Positions 50,778 to 59,937 of a stretch of 64,000 nt of DNA are shown here, piece after piece. Every line of letters starts with the position of its first letter. Position 1 is the stretch's first letter. The position numbers and the translations under genes were made by a program. Source of the DNA: Candidatus Gastranaerophilales bacterium (GTDB taxonomy: Bacteria; Cyanobacteriota; Vampirovibrionia; Gastranaerophilales; Gastranaerophilaceae); contig CALVBU010000003.1 in the NCBI GenBank assembly GCA_944325875.1, positions 1 through 64,000 on the forward strand. The letters are read 5' to 3'. The notes below the pieces were generated by a model. The model made no database searches. It saw only the letters and a list, made by a program, of their open reading frames with translations, and was not told the DNA's origin.

Positions 50778-52640
50778 ATGGTTGTAAAATCTATTTCGTC
50801 TGATGCTCGTGCATCGGCGACTGGCGTTGCATTTTATCAACGAGCACAAAATGCTGGAGCATATCTAAGACCTGAAAAATTACTATTTTTAGGTAATTAT
50901 CAGGATGGTAAGACTGTGGAAGAAAATACTATTTATTCAGGTTTGGGAAATGCTGATGACATTGGAGCCATAATGGGTTTTGGTTCACCTTTACATCGTA
51001 TGGCCTTAAAGGCTTTTCCTGCTGACGGAAGCGGTGCAAACGTGGAAACATACTTTTTACCTGTTCCTGAAATTAAAAGTGGAACAAAGCATAAGGTAAA
51101 TTTATCTGTAAGTGGTTCCCCTACAAGTAACGCTACACTATATTTCAGATATAAAGAACAAATATTTGAGGCTGCAGCAGACATTGCATCAAAGGTTGCA
51201 ACATCAGCACATAATAACCCTGCACTAGATCCAAAAGGTATAAAACTAAATTCATATAATTATGAAAAAATTCCTTTTACTCTGCAAAAAGGTAAAAGTG
51301 CAAAAGAGATTTTGACGGCAATTAAAGAAGCTTTAGATGAATATGTTGAAGTTCCTTTTACCTTTGTTGTAGATGATAAGGCTTCCGCATCTGCAGCAAA
51401 ATTGAAGTCATCATTAGCAATTAATTGCACTGAATTAACTGCAGAGGATTATTATATTGCATACTCAGTTGATGGTGGAGAGCGTAAAGAAATTTCCATT
51501 GGAACTATATCTGCAGAAACAGCTGAAGATGTTATTACTTCTTTGAGTGGGCATTTGGAGGGTGTAACAATTTCTGCGGATACTCCTAGTGAAGTTAGTT
51601 CGACTTATACTCTTACTTCCCAAACAAGCGGAGCTGATTCAAAAGTCGAAATTCTAGTTCCTTCAACAGGTACTGATTTATTTGCAGCTTTGAAATTATC
51701 AGGAACTGCAAGCGGTAGTTCGACAATTGTTTTAACTTTAGAAGCAAAAGTTAAAGGAGAATCAGCGAAATTTGAAGTGGATGTTGTAAATTCAGAGTAT
51801 AAACCTGTAACTGAAGAGGATTATGGGGTAAGCTTTTCAACAGCAGTTATAAGCGAGGCTGCCGGTCTTGTAAAAATTGATGATTATTTAGATTTAATTT
51901 CAGAAGAACTAGGTATAACAAGAGTATGCTCGCAATTTAACGATGATAACTCTATTGATGCAATGATGGAATATTTTCAGGGCTGGCGTACTGATACAAA
52001 AATTGCTCAGTATGTAACTTGTTATACATCAAAAGAGTATCCAGAAAATAATTTAGTGAGGGGAACTGTTGATGTAGATTCTCTCGTTGCATTTGGGAAT
52101 AAACGTAGAGAGGATCAAGTGAATGTTCAAATCTATGGTGATTATGGAAAATTGAGACCTTTGAAATGGTCATTGAGAGATAAACTTTTAAAAGCTGGTA
52201 TTCCTAATCTTGAGCCTCTTGCCGACGGGGGGTATCAAATTGGTGATTTGTGTACTTTTTATCATCCACAAGGCAGTAAAAAAGCTTTATATATGTATGA
52301 CAGAGATGTATGTTGCTTAGGTAATATTGCATATAATTTAATGTACACATTTAAGTATGATGAAAATTGGAAATCTGTCATTGTTATAAATAATGATGAT
52401 TTTTCAACAAATCCAAAAGCTAAAAAAATAAGTGCATTTGTTGATAAAATTAATAGCATTATAAGGTCTTTAGGAGATGCTGGTTTACTTGCAAATGTTG
52501 AAAAATCTATCGGCTATACTATATGTGAAATTGATGACACAAATCCTGATCGTTTGAATACAAATACATTCTCTGATTTATCTGGTGTAAATAGGATTAT
52601 GGATATTTGTAATATGGTCGGATTTAACTATGGAGGTTAA
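50778..52640 (+). CDS. Contractile tail sheath protein, Mu gpL-like
   Basis: The 620-residue protein, with a strong AAGGAGG ribosome site, forms the outer contractile tube. The N-terminal GVAFYQRAQNAGAYLRPEKL and LGNADDIGAIMGFGSPLHRM lead into a large Ala/Ser/Thr-rich insertion (about residues 95-345) that probably makes extra surface domains. The C-terminal half (DDYLDLISEELGITRVC, then ENNLVRGTVDVDSLVAFGNK) is sheath-like. It is longer than the roughly 495-residue Mu protein, with the insertion accounting for the difference. Confidence 0.87.
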   Translation: MVVKSISSDARASATGVAFYQRAQNAGAYLRPEKLLFLGNYQDGKTVEENTIYSGLGNADDIGAIMGFGSPLHRMALKAFPADGSGANVETYFLPVPEIKSGTKHKVNLSVSGSPTSNATLYFRYKEQIFEAAADIASKVATSAHNNPALDPKGIKLNSYNYEKIPFTLQKGKSAKEILTAIKEALDEYVEVPFTFVVDDKASASAAKLKSSLAINCTELTAEDYYIAYSVDGGERKEISIGTISAETAEDVITSLSGHLEGVTISADTPSEVSSTYTLTSQTSGADSKVEILVPSTGTDLFAALKLSGTASGSSTIVLTLEAKVKGESAKFEVDVVNSEYKPVTEEDYGVSFSTAVISEAAGLVKIDDYLDLISEELGITRVCSQFNDDNSIDAMMEYFQGWRTDTKIAQYVTCYTSKEYPENNLVRGTVDVDSLVAFGNKRREDQVNVQIYGDYGKLRPLKWSLRDKLLKAGIPNLEPLADGGYQIGDLCTFYHPQGSKKALYMYDRDVCCLGNIAYNLMYTFKYDENWKSVIVINNDDFSTNPKAKKISAFVDKINSIIRSLGDAGLLANVEKSIGYTICEIDDTNPDRLNTNTFSDLSGVNRIMDICNMVGFNYGG

Positions 52641-52646
52641 TAATAA

Positions 52647-53015
52647 ATGGCAGGATATTTAAAATCACTTACGATAGAGGGATATGGCTTTGGTGTACCA
52701 AGTGATTGCGAGGTTAAGGTGCATATTGGAGGTGAGCAGATTACTGAGTATATCACTTTTGGTGATGGAAGATCTAGGGCAGTAAAAAAAATCGTTCCAG
52801 GACGTATAGAAGGATGTCAGGTTGATGCAAGTGAAGTTAAGGTATTAGAATCTTTTCTTGGAAAAGAAAAATTGTCAATAAGAGCTGAAACTGATGAGAA
52901 ATCATATACTTGTGAAGGGATGATAGTTTCCGAATCCTTAAGTATAGGTATAAAAAATAATGTTACCGAGGCTTTTGATATAGTATCAAATTCTGGAAAA
53001 CTTAAACATAGTTAA
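52647..53015 (+). CDS. Tail tube protein, Mu gpM-like
   Basis: A 122-residue beta-rich protein (GYGFGVPSDCEVKVHIGGEQ, then FGDGRSRAVKKIVPGRIEGC) in the position and size range of Mu gpM (PF10618). It builds the inner tube. It starts 6 bases after the sheath stop. A terminator follows, so sheath and tube may be made in larger amounts than later genes. Confidence 0.85.
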   Translation: MAGYLKSLTIEGYGFGVPSDCEVKVHIGGEQITEYITFGDGRSRAVKKIVPGRIEGCQVDASEVKVLESFLGKEKLSIRAETDEKSYTCEGMIVSESLSIGIKNNVTEAFDIVSNSGKLKHS

Positions 53016-53022
53016 TAGATTT

Positions 53023-53058
53023 GCTGAAACGATAAATTTATAATCGTTTCAGCTTTTT
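53023..53058 (+). terminator. Partial terminator between tail tube and chaperone
   Basis: GCTGAAACGAT (53023-53033) and ATCGTTTCAGC (53043-53053) form an 11-bp stem followed by TTTTT. It lies inside the tail operon, with no promoter visible after it, so it probably lowers rather than ends expression of later genes. Confidence 0.85.
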
Positions 53059-53072
53059 AAAAGGAGAGAATA

Positions 53073-53492
53073 ATGAAAATAGAAGAAAAAATGTCAAAGA
53101 GTGAAGCTGAACTTTATATAGATGAACTGGCTGAAAAACTTGAAATAGACCTTCTTGATTTTAATGTAAGAGAGAAATCTCCTGAAGAAAAAAAGTCTTC
53201 AGCATATTTTTTGCAAGGAGTAATGGCTGGATTGGTTTTTTATGATGAAGAAAAAGGTTGTTTAGTTCAAAAATTAACAAGGACAGTTCGTGCTGGAGAT
53301 TTTGAACGCAATGAACTTTATTATAAGAATAAATTCAAGGTTAGAGACGCAAGAAAATTAAAAGAGGGTAGTTATGATGCTTCTATAAAGATGCTGGCTA
53401 GTGTTTGTGAACTACCTGAAGCTATTATAAATGAAATGTATGGTACGAATTTAGAAATTGCCATGGCCTGCTTGGATTTTTTCTTGAAATAA
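53073..53492 (+). CDS. Tail assembly chaperone, short form (gpG-like)
   Basis: A 139-residue helical protein with AAAGGAGAG before the ATG. It lies between tail tube and tape measure, the place of tail assembly chaperones. Residues about 85-139 contain ARKLKEGSYDASIKMLASVC and end CLDFFLK at the stop. The last codons contain a slippery T-TTT-TTC heptamer that directs some ribosomes into the -1 frame (see the extended form). Confidence 0.85.
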   Translation: MKIEEKMSKSEAELYIDELAEKLEIDLLDFNVREKSPEEKKSSAYFLQGVMAGLVFYDEEKGCLVQKLTRTVRAGDFERNELYYKNKFKVRDARKLKEGSYDASIKMLASVCELPEAIINEMYGTNLEIAMACLDFFLK

Positions 53493-53647
53493 GATTGCCA
53501 AGAATATTGGCAATGGCGGATTTTCTCTGGCTTGAAAGATTTGATACATCAACAAATGTTGATAATATGTTGGCTTGTGAGGTTTTAGAAAAAGCTCCTC
53601 TTGCTTATAAGTATGAAGCCAAGAAAAATAGTGTTCCGAAAGGTTAA
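53073..53647 (+). CDS. Tail assembly chaperone, long -1 frameshift form (gpGT-like)
   Basis: In the -1 frame from 53483 the reading stays open for 54 codons to TAA at 53645-53647, just before the tape measure start. It adds a helical domain containing MADFLWLERFDTSTNVDNML and ending KKNSVPKG. As in lambda gpG and gpGT, the long form would be made at a low ratio and link chaperone to tape measure. The frame shift is inferred from sequence, not measured. Confidence 0.8.
53477..53514 (+). other. Programmed -1 ribosomal frameshift signal
   Basis: The slippery heptamer T-TTT-TTC (53477-53483) precedes the zero-frame stop at 53490-53492. After a 10-base spacer comes a perfect 8-bp hairpin: ATTGCCAA (53494-53501), 5-base loop, TTGGCAAT (53507-53514). 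This has all the parts of a standard -1 signal. Confidence 0.85.
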
Positions 53648-53649
53648 TT

Positions 53650-55437
53650 ATGTCTTTTTCTATTTTTACAAAATTTAAAGCTATAGATGGAATTAGTCCA
53701 GCTTTTAAGAGTATGATCGACAAGGGGAATAGTTTTCAACAGCAGGCCGGAAGAATTCAAGGGGCATTTGCTAGAACATTTCGATCTGTTGGATCTGGTT
53801 TAAGGAACTTGAGATCAGGTTTCAGTTCTATTACTGATAAAATTTTTAGTATAAAAAATGCTTTAATGAGTAGTTTTGTTGTTATTGGACTTCAAAAAAC
53901 TTTTGGAGCTATAAAAGGTTTTATTCAAGAAACTATTACTGCAGCGCAAGGTCAAACGTTGGCAGAAGCTAAATTATATACTATTTTAAAAAATGTTCAT
54001 TCTATTCAGGCAAGAGGACCGCAAGCATACAAAGCTGCAGGGGAGCACTTATCAAAAATGGCTACTCATTTGCAAAGAGTAGGTATTATCGGTGATGAAA
54101 TTACTCTTGCAGGTTTTCAACAGCTTGCGACTTTTCAAATGTCTGACAAGGAAATAAGTATTTTGGCTGGAGGAATGAGTGATTTGCTTGCCCAGCAAAA
54201 AGGCTTAAATGCAACCCAACAAGATGCTGTAGGAATTGCCAATCTTATGGGTAAAGTTATGGATGGACAAGTTGGAGCTCTAAGACGTGTAGGTGTATCA
54301 TTCACTAAAAATGAAGAAAAAATATTAAAAACTGGAACAAGATTGCAACGAGCATCAATGCTTGCAAAAGTATTACAAAATAATGTAGGAGGTGTTAATC
54401 TAGCGATTGCCAAAATGCCTGAAGGTAAAATTCAAAATATGACAAATCAGTGGAGTGATATGTATGAAAATATAGGTATTAAACTTATGCCTATATTAGC
54501 AGATTTGGCAGGTTGGTTTGCTCCACATATCCCTAAAATTGAAAGTTTTATTTTGAAACTTATTGATAAAACTATTGAGTTGAAAAATTCAATGGTAAAT
54601 GTATATAATAGTTTTAAAAATTTTTATGGGTATATTATAGACAATTCTGATAAAATTATAGCTGCAATAAGTGGAATTGCTACAGTTGCTCTTATTGCAA
54701 ATTTTAATAATTTAACTTGGGCTATATTGGGACTTACTATAAAATTAGGGGCTTTTACTGCTTCTGTTTGGGCAAGTGTTACAGCAATTGCGGCTCAAAC
54801 AGCTGCATTACTTTCTAATCCTATGACATGGGTAGCTATAGCAATAGGTGCGGTTGTTGCAGGTTTAGTGTTATTGGCATTGAACTGGGATAAGGTAAAA
54901 GCTGCTACTCTTGATTTTGTTCAAAAGGCTAAGTTATGGATCTTAGATTTATGGCAAAAAATAGAGCCTATATTTAATAAGATTAAAGAAGCTGCAGCTT
55001 TAGCTTTTAGATTTACTCCAGTTGGAGCAGTTGTGAATGTAACAAGAAATATAAATGAAAAAAGGAAACAGTCGAAAGAGAAAAAAATACCGGGGTTTGC
55101 TTCTGGAACGAATTATTTTTCTGGGGGTCTTGCTATTGTAGGGGAACGTGGGCCAGAATTGGTTCATTTGCCACAAGCAACAAAAATCTATAATAATAAT
55201 AGAACAATCCGTATGATAGAGCAGATGTCTAAACCTCGAAAAGATAATGTTCTTGATTTTGAAAAATATTTGAATAAACGTTATGAAATAGATTTGCCTC
55301 GTTATAAAGATTTAAACAGTGGGGTTTTAGAAATAGAATTGACGGTTCCTGAAGGATACGATGCAAAAGTCGTCAATGCCAAAACCCCTGATGGTAGAGA
55401 CTTCAAAGTTAAGTTAAGAGGGAAACGTAAGCAATAA
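53650..55437 (+). CDS. Tail tape measure protein
   Basis: A 595-residue protein with long helical, Lys/Ala-rich regions and at least two hydrophobic segments (about 330-360 and 395-420, AIAIGAVVAGLVLLALNW). The N-terminus resembles the tail-length tape measure start (FSIFTKFKAIDGISPAFKSM). Its length sets tail length; at about 1.5 A per residue a tail of roughly 85-90 nm would be expected. A Gly/Pro-rich loop with FASGTNYFSGGLAIVGERGP near the C-terminus is typical of the family. It follows the chaperone directly. Confidence 0.88.
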   Translation: MSFSIFTKFKAIDGISPAFKSMIDKGNSFQQQAGRIQGAFARTFRSVGSGLRNLRSGFSSITDKIFSIKNALMSSFVVIGLQKTFGAIKGFIQETITAAQGQTLAEAKLYTILKNVHSIQARGPQAYKAAGEHLSKMATHLQRVGIIGDEITLAGFQQLATFQMSDKEISILAGGMSDLLAQQKGLNATQQDAVGIANLMGKVMDGQVGALRRVGVSFTKNEEKILKTGTRLQRASMLAKVLQNNVGGVNLAIAKMPEGKIQNMTNQWSDMYENIGIKLMPILADLAGWFAPHIPKIESFILKLIDKTIELKNSMVNVYNSFKNFYGYIIDNSDKIIAAISGIATVALIANFNNLTWAILGLTIKLGAFTASVWASVTAIAAQTAALLSNPMTWVAIAIGAVVAGLVLLALNWDKVKAATLDFVQKAKLWILDLWQKIEPIFNKIKEAAALAFRFTPVGAVVNVTRNINEKRKQSKEKKIPGFASGTNYFSGGLAIVGERGPELVHLPQATKIYNNNRTIRMIEQMSKPRKDNVLDFEKYLNKRYEIDLPRYKDLNSGVLEIELTVPEGYDAKVVNAKTPDGRDFKVKLRGKRKQ

Positions 55438-56693
55438 TGAGCTATGCTGATAGAAGAAAACAAATTATATGGACATCCCCCTCTGGAAAGAAATTTACTT
55501 TAGAAACTGATGGGAAGATTAAATATTCGAGAAAACGAAAGGGTGAGGTAAAAAATAATCCTACTCGAAGTTTTGGTAAAAAAAACAATAGAAGTTCTTA
55601 TAAGACAGTAAATATGTCAGATGATACTTTTCAAGATATGGGAGTATCAGGGCGTGATTTTTCTTTAAAAATTTATTTTTTAGGGGACAATCATGATATA
55701 GAAGCAGACGCTTTTGAAGCTGCATACTGTGAATATGGAAAAAGTAAATTACAACTTTCTTATGGAAATATAATGACTGTTCAGGCTTTGGATATAGACT
55801 TTGAACAGGATAACGTTGAAAGAACTTCTGTTACTGAAGTTAATATTTCTTTTCATCAATGTGGCAGTAATATATACCCAATAGCAAAGGCTTCTAAAAG
55901 TTCTTCATTAAAAAAGAATATAAGTCAAATTCAAACAGCACTCTCCGAAAATTTTGCAGATACAGTCTATAGCCTTGAAGATAAGCAGGCTTTTGCAGAT
56001 CGATGGTCTCAAAATTTGGATAAATTGAGTCAAAAGCTTACCAATATTCAATCATCTGAATTTATGAGTATATTATGGGATATTAAGTCTCAAAATATAT
56101 TAAACAATCCGCTTGTGATGTCAACACAGCTTGGAATGTTATTGAAAAAAGGATTTTTAACATACAAATCAGCTTCAGATGTAATTAATTCAATTTCAGA
56201 TTTAATAACCGATTTTTTACCAAATACAAGTGTTTCAAAATCTGAATATACTTCGGATGATTTATACTTAAAATCAACTATTATTGCAGGTTGTGAGGTT
56301 ATAAGTAATAGCAATTTTGAAACTCGAAAGGATGCGATTGAAGCTGTTGAAAATATTCAGGATATTAATGATCAGTATGTAGAGCAAACTCAAGAAATAG
56401 AACAAATTATAAATGAAAAGTTAGAAGATACAATAATAAGTGAAGTTGATACTACTGAAATTGTCAATGAAACAATTGCATCTGTTGTTGAAAAAAGTGA
56501 TGATTTAAAAATTGAAAAAACTATTACGTTAAATGATAATTCAAATCCTTTAATGATTGCTTTTGAATATTATCCTGATATGTTTAAATCTGATCCTGAT
56601 GCTGCAATAGAATATGTAAATAAAACAAATAATTTTACAGGTGATGATTTTTTCTTTTTGGAAAAAGGTCGAAAGATTGTAATTTATGTTTAA
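55437..56693 (+). CDS. Mu gpN-like DNA circularisation / tail protein
   Basis: The 418-residue protein's first 140 residues (IIWTSPSGKKFTLETDGKIK, RSSYKTVNMSDDTFQDMGVS and EVNISFHQCGSN) match the DNA_circ_N domain of Mu gpN, a tail or baseplate protein that helps DNA circularisation after injection. The rest is helical, with a Glu/Ile-rich repeat region near 310-365. It overlaps the tape measure gene by 1 base and the next by 8 bases. The family name reflects Mu; the mechanism here is inferred. Confidence 0.8.
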   Translation: MSYADRRKQIIWTSPSGKKFTLETDGKIKYSRKRKGEVKNNPTRSFGKKNNRSSYKTVNMSDDTFQDMGVSGRDFSLKIYFLGDNHDIEADAFEAAYCEYGKSKLQLSYGNIMTVQALDIDFEQDNVERTSVTEVNISFHQCGSNIYPIAKASKSSSLKKNISQIQTALSENFADTVYSLEDKQAFADRWSQNLDKLSQKLTNIQSSEFMSILWDIKSQNILNNPLVMSTQLGMLLKKGFLTYKSASDVINSISDLITDFLPNTSVSKSEYTSDDLYLKSTIIAGCEVISNSNFETRKDAIEAVENIQDINDQYVEQTQEIEQIINEKLEDTIISEVDTTEIVNETIASVVEKSDDLKIEKTITLNDNSNPLMIAFEYYPDMFKSDPDAAIEYVNKTNNFTGDDFFFLEKGRKIVIYV

Positions 56694-57822
56694 GAAAATT
56701 CTTAAAGGTGATACGGATTATGATAATATATCCCGTAAATTATACGGCACTCCTGATAAAGCAGGCAATCTTAGTAAAATAAATAATAATACTGATGGGT
56801 ATATTATTGTCCCCATTGATGAAGATCTACCTGCGGATGGAGAGGGGGTTCGCTGCAATATAGATGGGGTTCTTTATCAAAAATTTTATAATTATTACCT
56901 AATAAATATACTTGGAGCTGTTAAAGGGGTAATTTTAGAATTTGATACTAATCCTGAGGATCTATCATTTAAACGTGGTCAAAGTGTGTCTGTATATGAT
57001 AATGATGGCTTATTTTTAAATGGCTATATTTCGGATATAAAACCTCAAAAAAACATTTCAGGTTGGAATACATTAGTTTATATAATGTCTTCTGCCGGAA
57101 TTTTACTTGATACAGTAGTTCCAGAACCGTTAAATTTTTCTTATTTAAGTATTGAATCTATAATCCAAACTATTTGCGATTATTTTGGTCTTACCGTTGA
57201 GTTTGAAAATAATCAAAATCTTAATTATGTGTCTCAAACGGAAATAGGTAATAGTTATGGGGCGTATGAAGATGAGACCTGTTGGGAATTTATAACAAGG
57301 CTTGCATCATCAAGAGGATTTATTGTTGATGATGATGGAACAAAATTATATATTGGAACAATAAAAGATGAAGATGTTGTAATGTCTTTTATTGAAGGGG
57401 AAACGATAGGTGTAACTGATTGGCAAGCAAAATTTTTAACAGGAAATCTTGCCCGATATTATGTTGCTTTGAGTCAATATCCGGAACCCTCACAAGCTGT
57501 TGCCGAAATCCCGTATGATTTGCCTATAACTAAAAGGATATTAGCAGATGATACATACTCCGGAGGTCTTGGTGATTTTGCAAGATGGACAGCTTGTCGT
57601 TCAATAGGAGATGCAATAAAGGTTAAATTAGCGGTTAATGATTTTTTTAATCTTAAAAAAGGCGATTTTGTTTATTTGCAATCTCCATCCTGTTATATTT
57701 TTGAAGAAACAAAAATGATAGTGGAAGAGTTTGAGCAAGATGGAGATAAAGGGAATTTTATAACGTTAACCCTTCCTTGTGCTTATACAGGTGTAATTCC
57801 GGAAAGTTTGCCGTTATGTTAA
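56686..57822 (+). CDS. Baseplate hub protein with N-terminal LysM-like domain
   Basis: The 378-residue protein's residues 1-50 resemble LysM/tail protein X (ILKGDTDYDNISRKLYGTPD, then GYIIVPID). The remainder matches the Mu gpP/P2 gpD hub fold: FDTNPEDLSFKRGQSVSVYD, LSIESIIQTICDYFGLTVEF and FITRLASSRGFIVDDDGTKL. It would sit at the tail tip and connect tube to spike. In P2 the X protein is separate, so this fusion is unusual. Confidence 0.82.
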   Translation: MFKKILKGDTDYDNISRKLYGTPDKAGNLSKINNNTDGYIIVPIDEDLPADGEGVRCNIDGVLYQKFYNYYLINILGAVKGVILEFDTNPEDLSFKRGQSVSVYDNDGLFLNGYISDIKPQKNISGWNTLVYIMSSAGILLDTVVPEPLNFSYLSIESIIQTICDYFGLTVEFENNQNLNYVSQTEIGNSYGAYEDETCWEFITRLASSRGFIVDDDGTKLYIGTIKDEDVVMSFIEGETIGVTDWQAKFLTGNLARYYVALSQYPEPSQAVAEIPYDLPITKRILADDTYSGGLGDFARWTACRSIGDAIKVKLAVNDFFNLKKGDFVYLQSPSCYIFEETKMIVEEFEQDGDKGNFITLTLPCAYTGVIPESLPLC

Positions 57823-58295
57823 AACTAACTAAAATATTAGATAAAACAGTTTCAGGATTTATCAGAAAATTTAAAGCTACTTTTTATGGCTCAGATGCTG
57901 TTTATTTAGAACAGTATCATGGGGGAGGAGACGATTATAATCCTCCTAGTAATATTCGAGCATTATCTGCTTTTTTAGGTAATAATCCAAGAGATGGTGC
58001 AATCTTTCTATTTAGAGATAATACAGAGAGAAAATCTGATCCCGGAGAAAAACGTATTTATTCTACAGATGAAAATGGTGAAATTATCAAAGCTGAAATT
58101 CATCTAAAAAATAATGGAGATATTGTTATAATCCCTTCTGGTAAAATTTTAACATCAGGAAAATGGGAACATAATGGGGATTTAGAGGTTTTAGGCACAA
58201 TTAAGGGTGGTGTTGTAGTAGCCCAAAATGGAGTAAGTGGAACTTATTCTACTTCTGTTACTTCAGAAAAAGGTATTGTAACCGGAGGTAAATAA
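57816..58295 (+). CDS. Baseplate spike protein, Mu gp45-like
   Basis: A 159-residue protein with a beta-helical C-terminal part (IHLKNNGDIVIIPSGKILTS, then NGDLEVLGTIKGGVVVAQNG) and an N-terminal OB-like part, as in Mu gp45 and P2 gpV spikes. It pierces the outer membrane. It starts inside the end of the hub gene (ATG at 57816); the reading from 57777 would be a longer overlap without a ribosome site. Confidence 0.85.
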   Translation: MLKLTKILDKTVSGFIRKFKATFYGSDAVYLEQYHGGGDDYNPPSNIRALSAFLGNNPRDGAIFLFRDNTERKSDPGEKRIYSTDENGEIIKAEIHLKNNGDIVIIPSGKILTSGKWEHNGDLEVLGTIKGGVVVAQNGVSGTYSTSVTSEKGIVTGGK

Positions 58296-58727
58296 TTGGA
58301 TTTCTTGATGATTGAGAATGGTGATGGTGGGGAACTCGATATAAATGCAGATGGAGATCTTGTACTAAATAGCACTTTGTATAATGCAGTTTATTTAAGT
58401 CTTTTTGGAGGATTGGCCTTTTATGATGAGATTGATATAGAAGATTCAGAGATTGAAAATGAAGATATTGAAGGAGAACTAAGAAAGCCAGTATTTGTTA
58501 ACAATTTGAATAATCTTTCTGGAATTGCAGCATCAAAATTGAATTGGATGATTGCGGCAGGTCTTGTTAAAAATATTGAGGCTGAGGCTAAAGAAAAAGG
58601 TAATAAAATTACTGAACTGATTATTACATTAATTCGTCCTGATGACGCTACTGAAAAATATACTCTTCTTTGGGATCAAGAACAATCAGAATTAAAGCAA
58701 TTTGGAGTAATATATGGCAGGTTATAA
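58296..58727 (+). CDS. Baseplate protein, Mu gp46-like
   Basis: The 143-residue protein starts at TTG 58296 with GGAGG 7 bases before it. It has the gp46/P2 gpW-like layout: a beta-rich N-terminus (LDINADGDLVLNSTLYNAVY), an acidic loop and the KNIEAEAKEKGNKITELIIT helix/strand. It contributes to the baseplate wedge. It overlaps gp47 by 14 bases. Confidence 0.85.
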   Translation: MDFLMIENGDGGELDINADGDLVLNSTLYNAVYLSLFGGLAFYDEIDIEDSEIENEDIEGELRKPVFVNNLNNLSGIAASKLNWMIAAGLVKNIEAEAKEKGNKITELIITLIRPDDATEKYTLLWDQEQSELKQFGVIYGRL

Positions 58728-59937
58728 AAAGAAAACTTTGAAAGAAATCCAAGCTAGTATTATTAGTGATTACACTACAAGAATAAAAAGAGAAACAGGT
58801 ATAGACACTCCTTTATTACCCAAAGCAGTTGTTCGCTCTTTAGCTTGGGCAGTTGCGGGTGTTGCGGCTATGCAGCAAAATTATTTAGCTTGGGTATATC
58901 TTCAAATACATCCTAAAACTTGTTCATTCCCGATTTTAAAAATGTGGGGTTCTTTGTTGGGAGTAGAATATAAAACGGGAACAAAGACTACTTTACAGTT
59001 AGAAATAACAAATGTTACAGCTACTTCAATTATTTCTGGGACTTTATGGAAAAGTTTAAAAAATGGAGTTGTTTATGCTTCTCTTTCTACAGTTTCACCT
59101 GTTGAAGGAGTTGTATCTTTAAGTGTTGAAGCCAAGACTTCGGGCCCTATAGGAAATTTAACTTTAGAAGAAGAGCTAAATATAACAAATCCTTATGAAG
59201 GGATTCCGGATAAAGCTACTGTTAAATCTGTTTTGGTTACTGGAAGCGATAACGAAGATATCGAAGATTATAGGAACAGGGTATTAATTGCTTTTAAGAA
59301 AAAAGCTCAAGGCGGCAGTTTAGTTGATTATTTTTTATGGGCAACTGAAGTAGCTGGAATTGTTGACGTATTCCCTTATGTATTAGAATCTGGAACTATT
59401 GTATTGTATATAGTTTCAAATGGAAGTGGTAAAGATAGGACCCCCTCAGGTAATATTTCCCCAAACCCTTTCCCAGAATGGAAAGATGGTAACATGAAAG
59501 AAATTTCAGGCTCTGGGTTGTTTTATCAAGTAGCAATGGCAATAAATGGGACTGAAGATATGAAAAATACCCGTCGTCCTGCAGGTGCAGTTATTAATTT
59601 AAAAGAGCCAGAATATACAGGTTATCGAATAGAAATAAATGGATTGAGTCCGGCAACCAATGAAATAAATTCAAAAATAAAAGATGCTATTATTTCATAT
59701 CTTGATACTAAAAAACCTAATATCTTGGCATTGGGCTATACAAAACAGGATGCGACAATAAATGCCAGCAAATTAAATGCTACTGTTCAAAATGCAATTA
59801 GTGCTGATAATGGAACTTACAATTCTTTCGTTTTGAAAAATTCAAATGGAACATCTATTAATGAAGATATTTTAGGAATAGGTTCACTTGCGTATTTAGA
59901 AAAGCTGAAAATTAACAATGTGGATATTGTATTATGA
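58714..59937 (+). CDS. Baseplate J / Mu gp47-like wedge protein
   Basis: A 407-residue protein of the baseplate J family. LLPKAVVRSLAWAVAGVAAM at the N-terminus and GSDNEDIEDYRNRVLIAFKK near residue 175 are typical, followed by GGSLVDYFLWATEVAGIVDV. The C-terminal domain is beta rich. It forms the baseplate wedge with gp46 and gp48. The reading frame overlaps gp48 by 4 bases. Confidence 0.92.
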   Translation: MAGYKKKTLKEIQASIISDYTTRIKRETGIDTPLLPKAVVRSLAWAVAGVAAMQQNYLAWVYLQIHPKTCSFPILKMWGSLLGVEYKTGTKTTLQLEITNVTATSIISGTLWKSLKNGVVYASLSTVSPVEGVVSLSVEAKTSGPIGNLTLEEELNITNPYEGIPDKATVKSVLVTGSDNEDIEDYRNRVLIAFKKKAQGGSLVDYFLWATEVAGIVDVFPYVLESGTIVLYIVSNGSGKDRTPSGNISPNPFPEWKDGNMKEISGSGLFYQVAMAINGTEDMKNTRRPAGAVINLKEPEYTGYRIEINGLSPATNEINSKIKDAIISYLDTKKPNILALGYTKQDATINASKLNATVQNAISADNGTYNSFVLKNSNGTSINEDILGIGSLAYLEKLKINNVDIVL

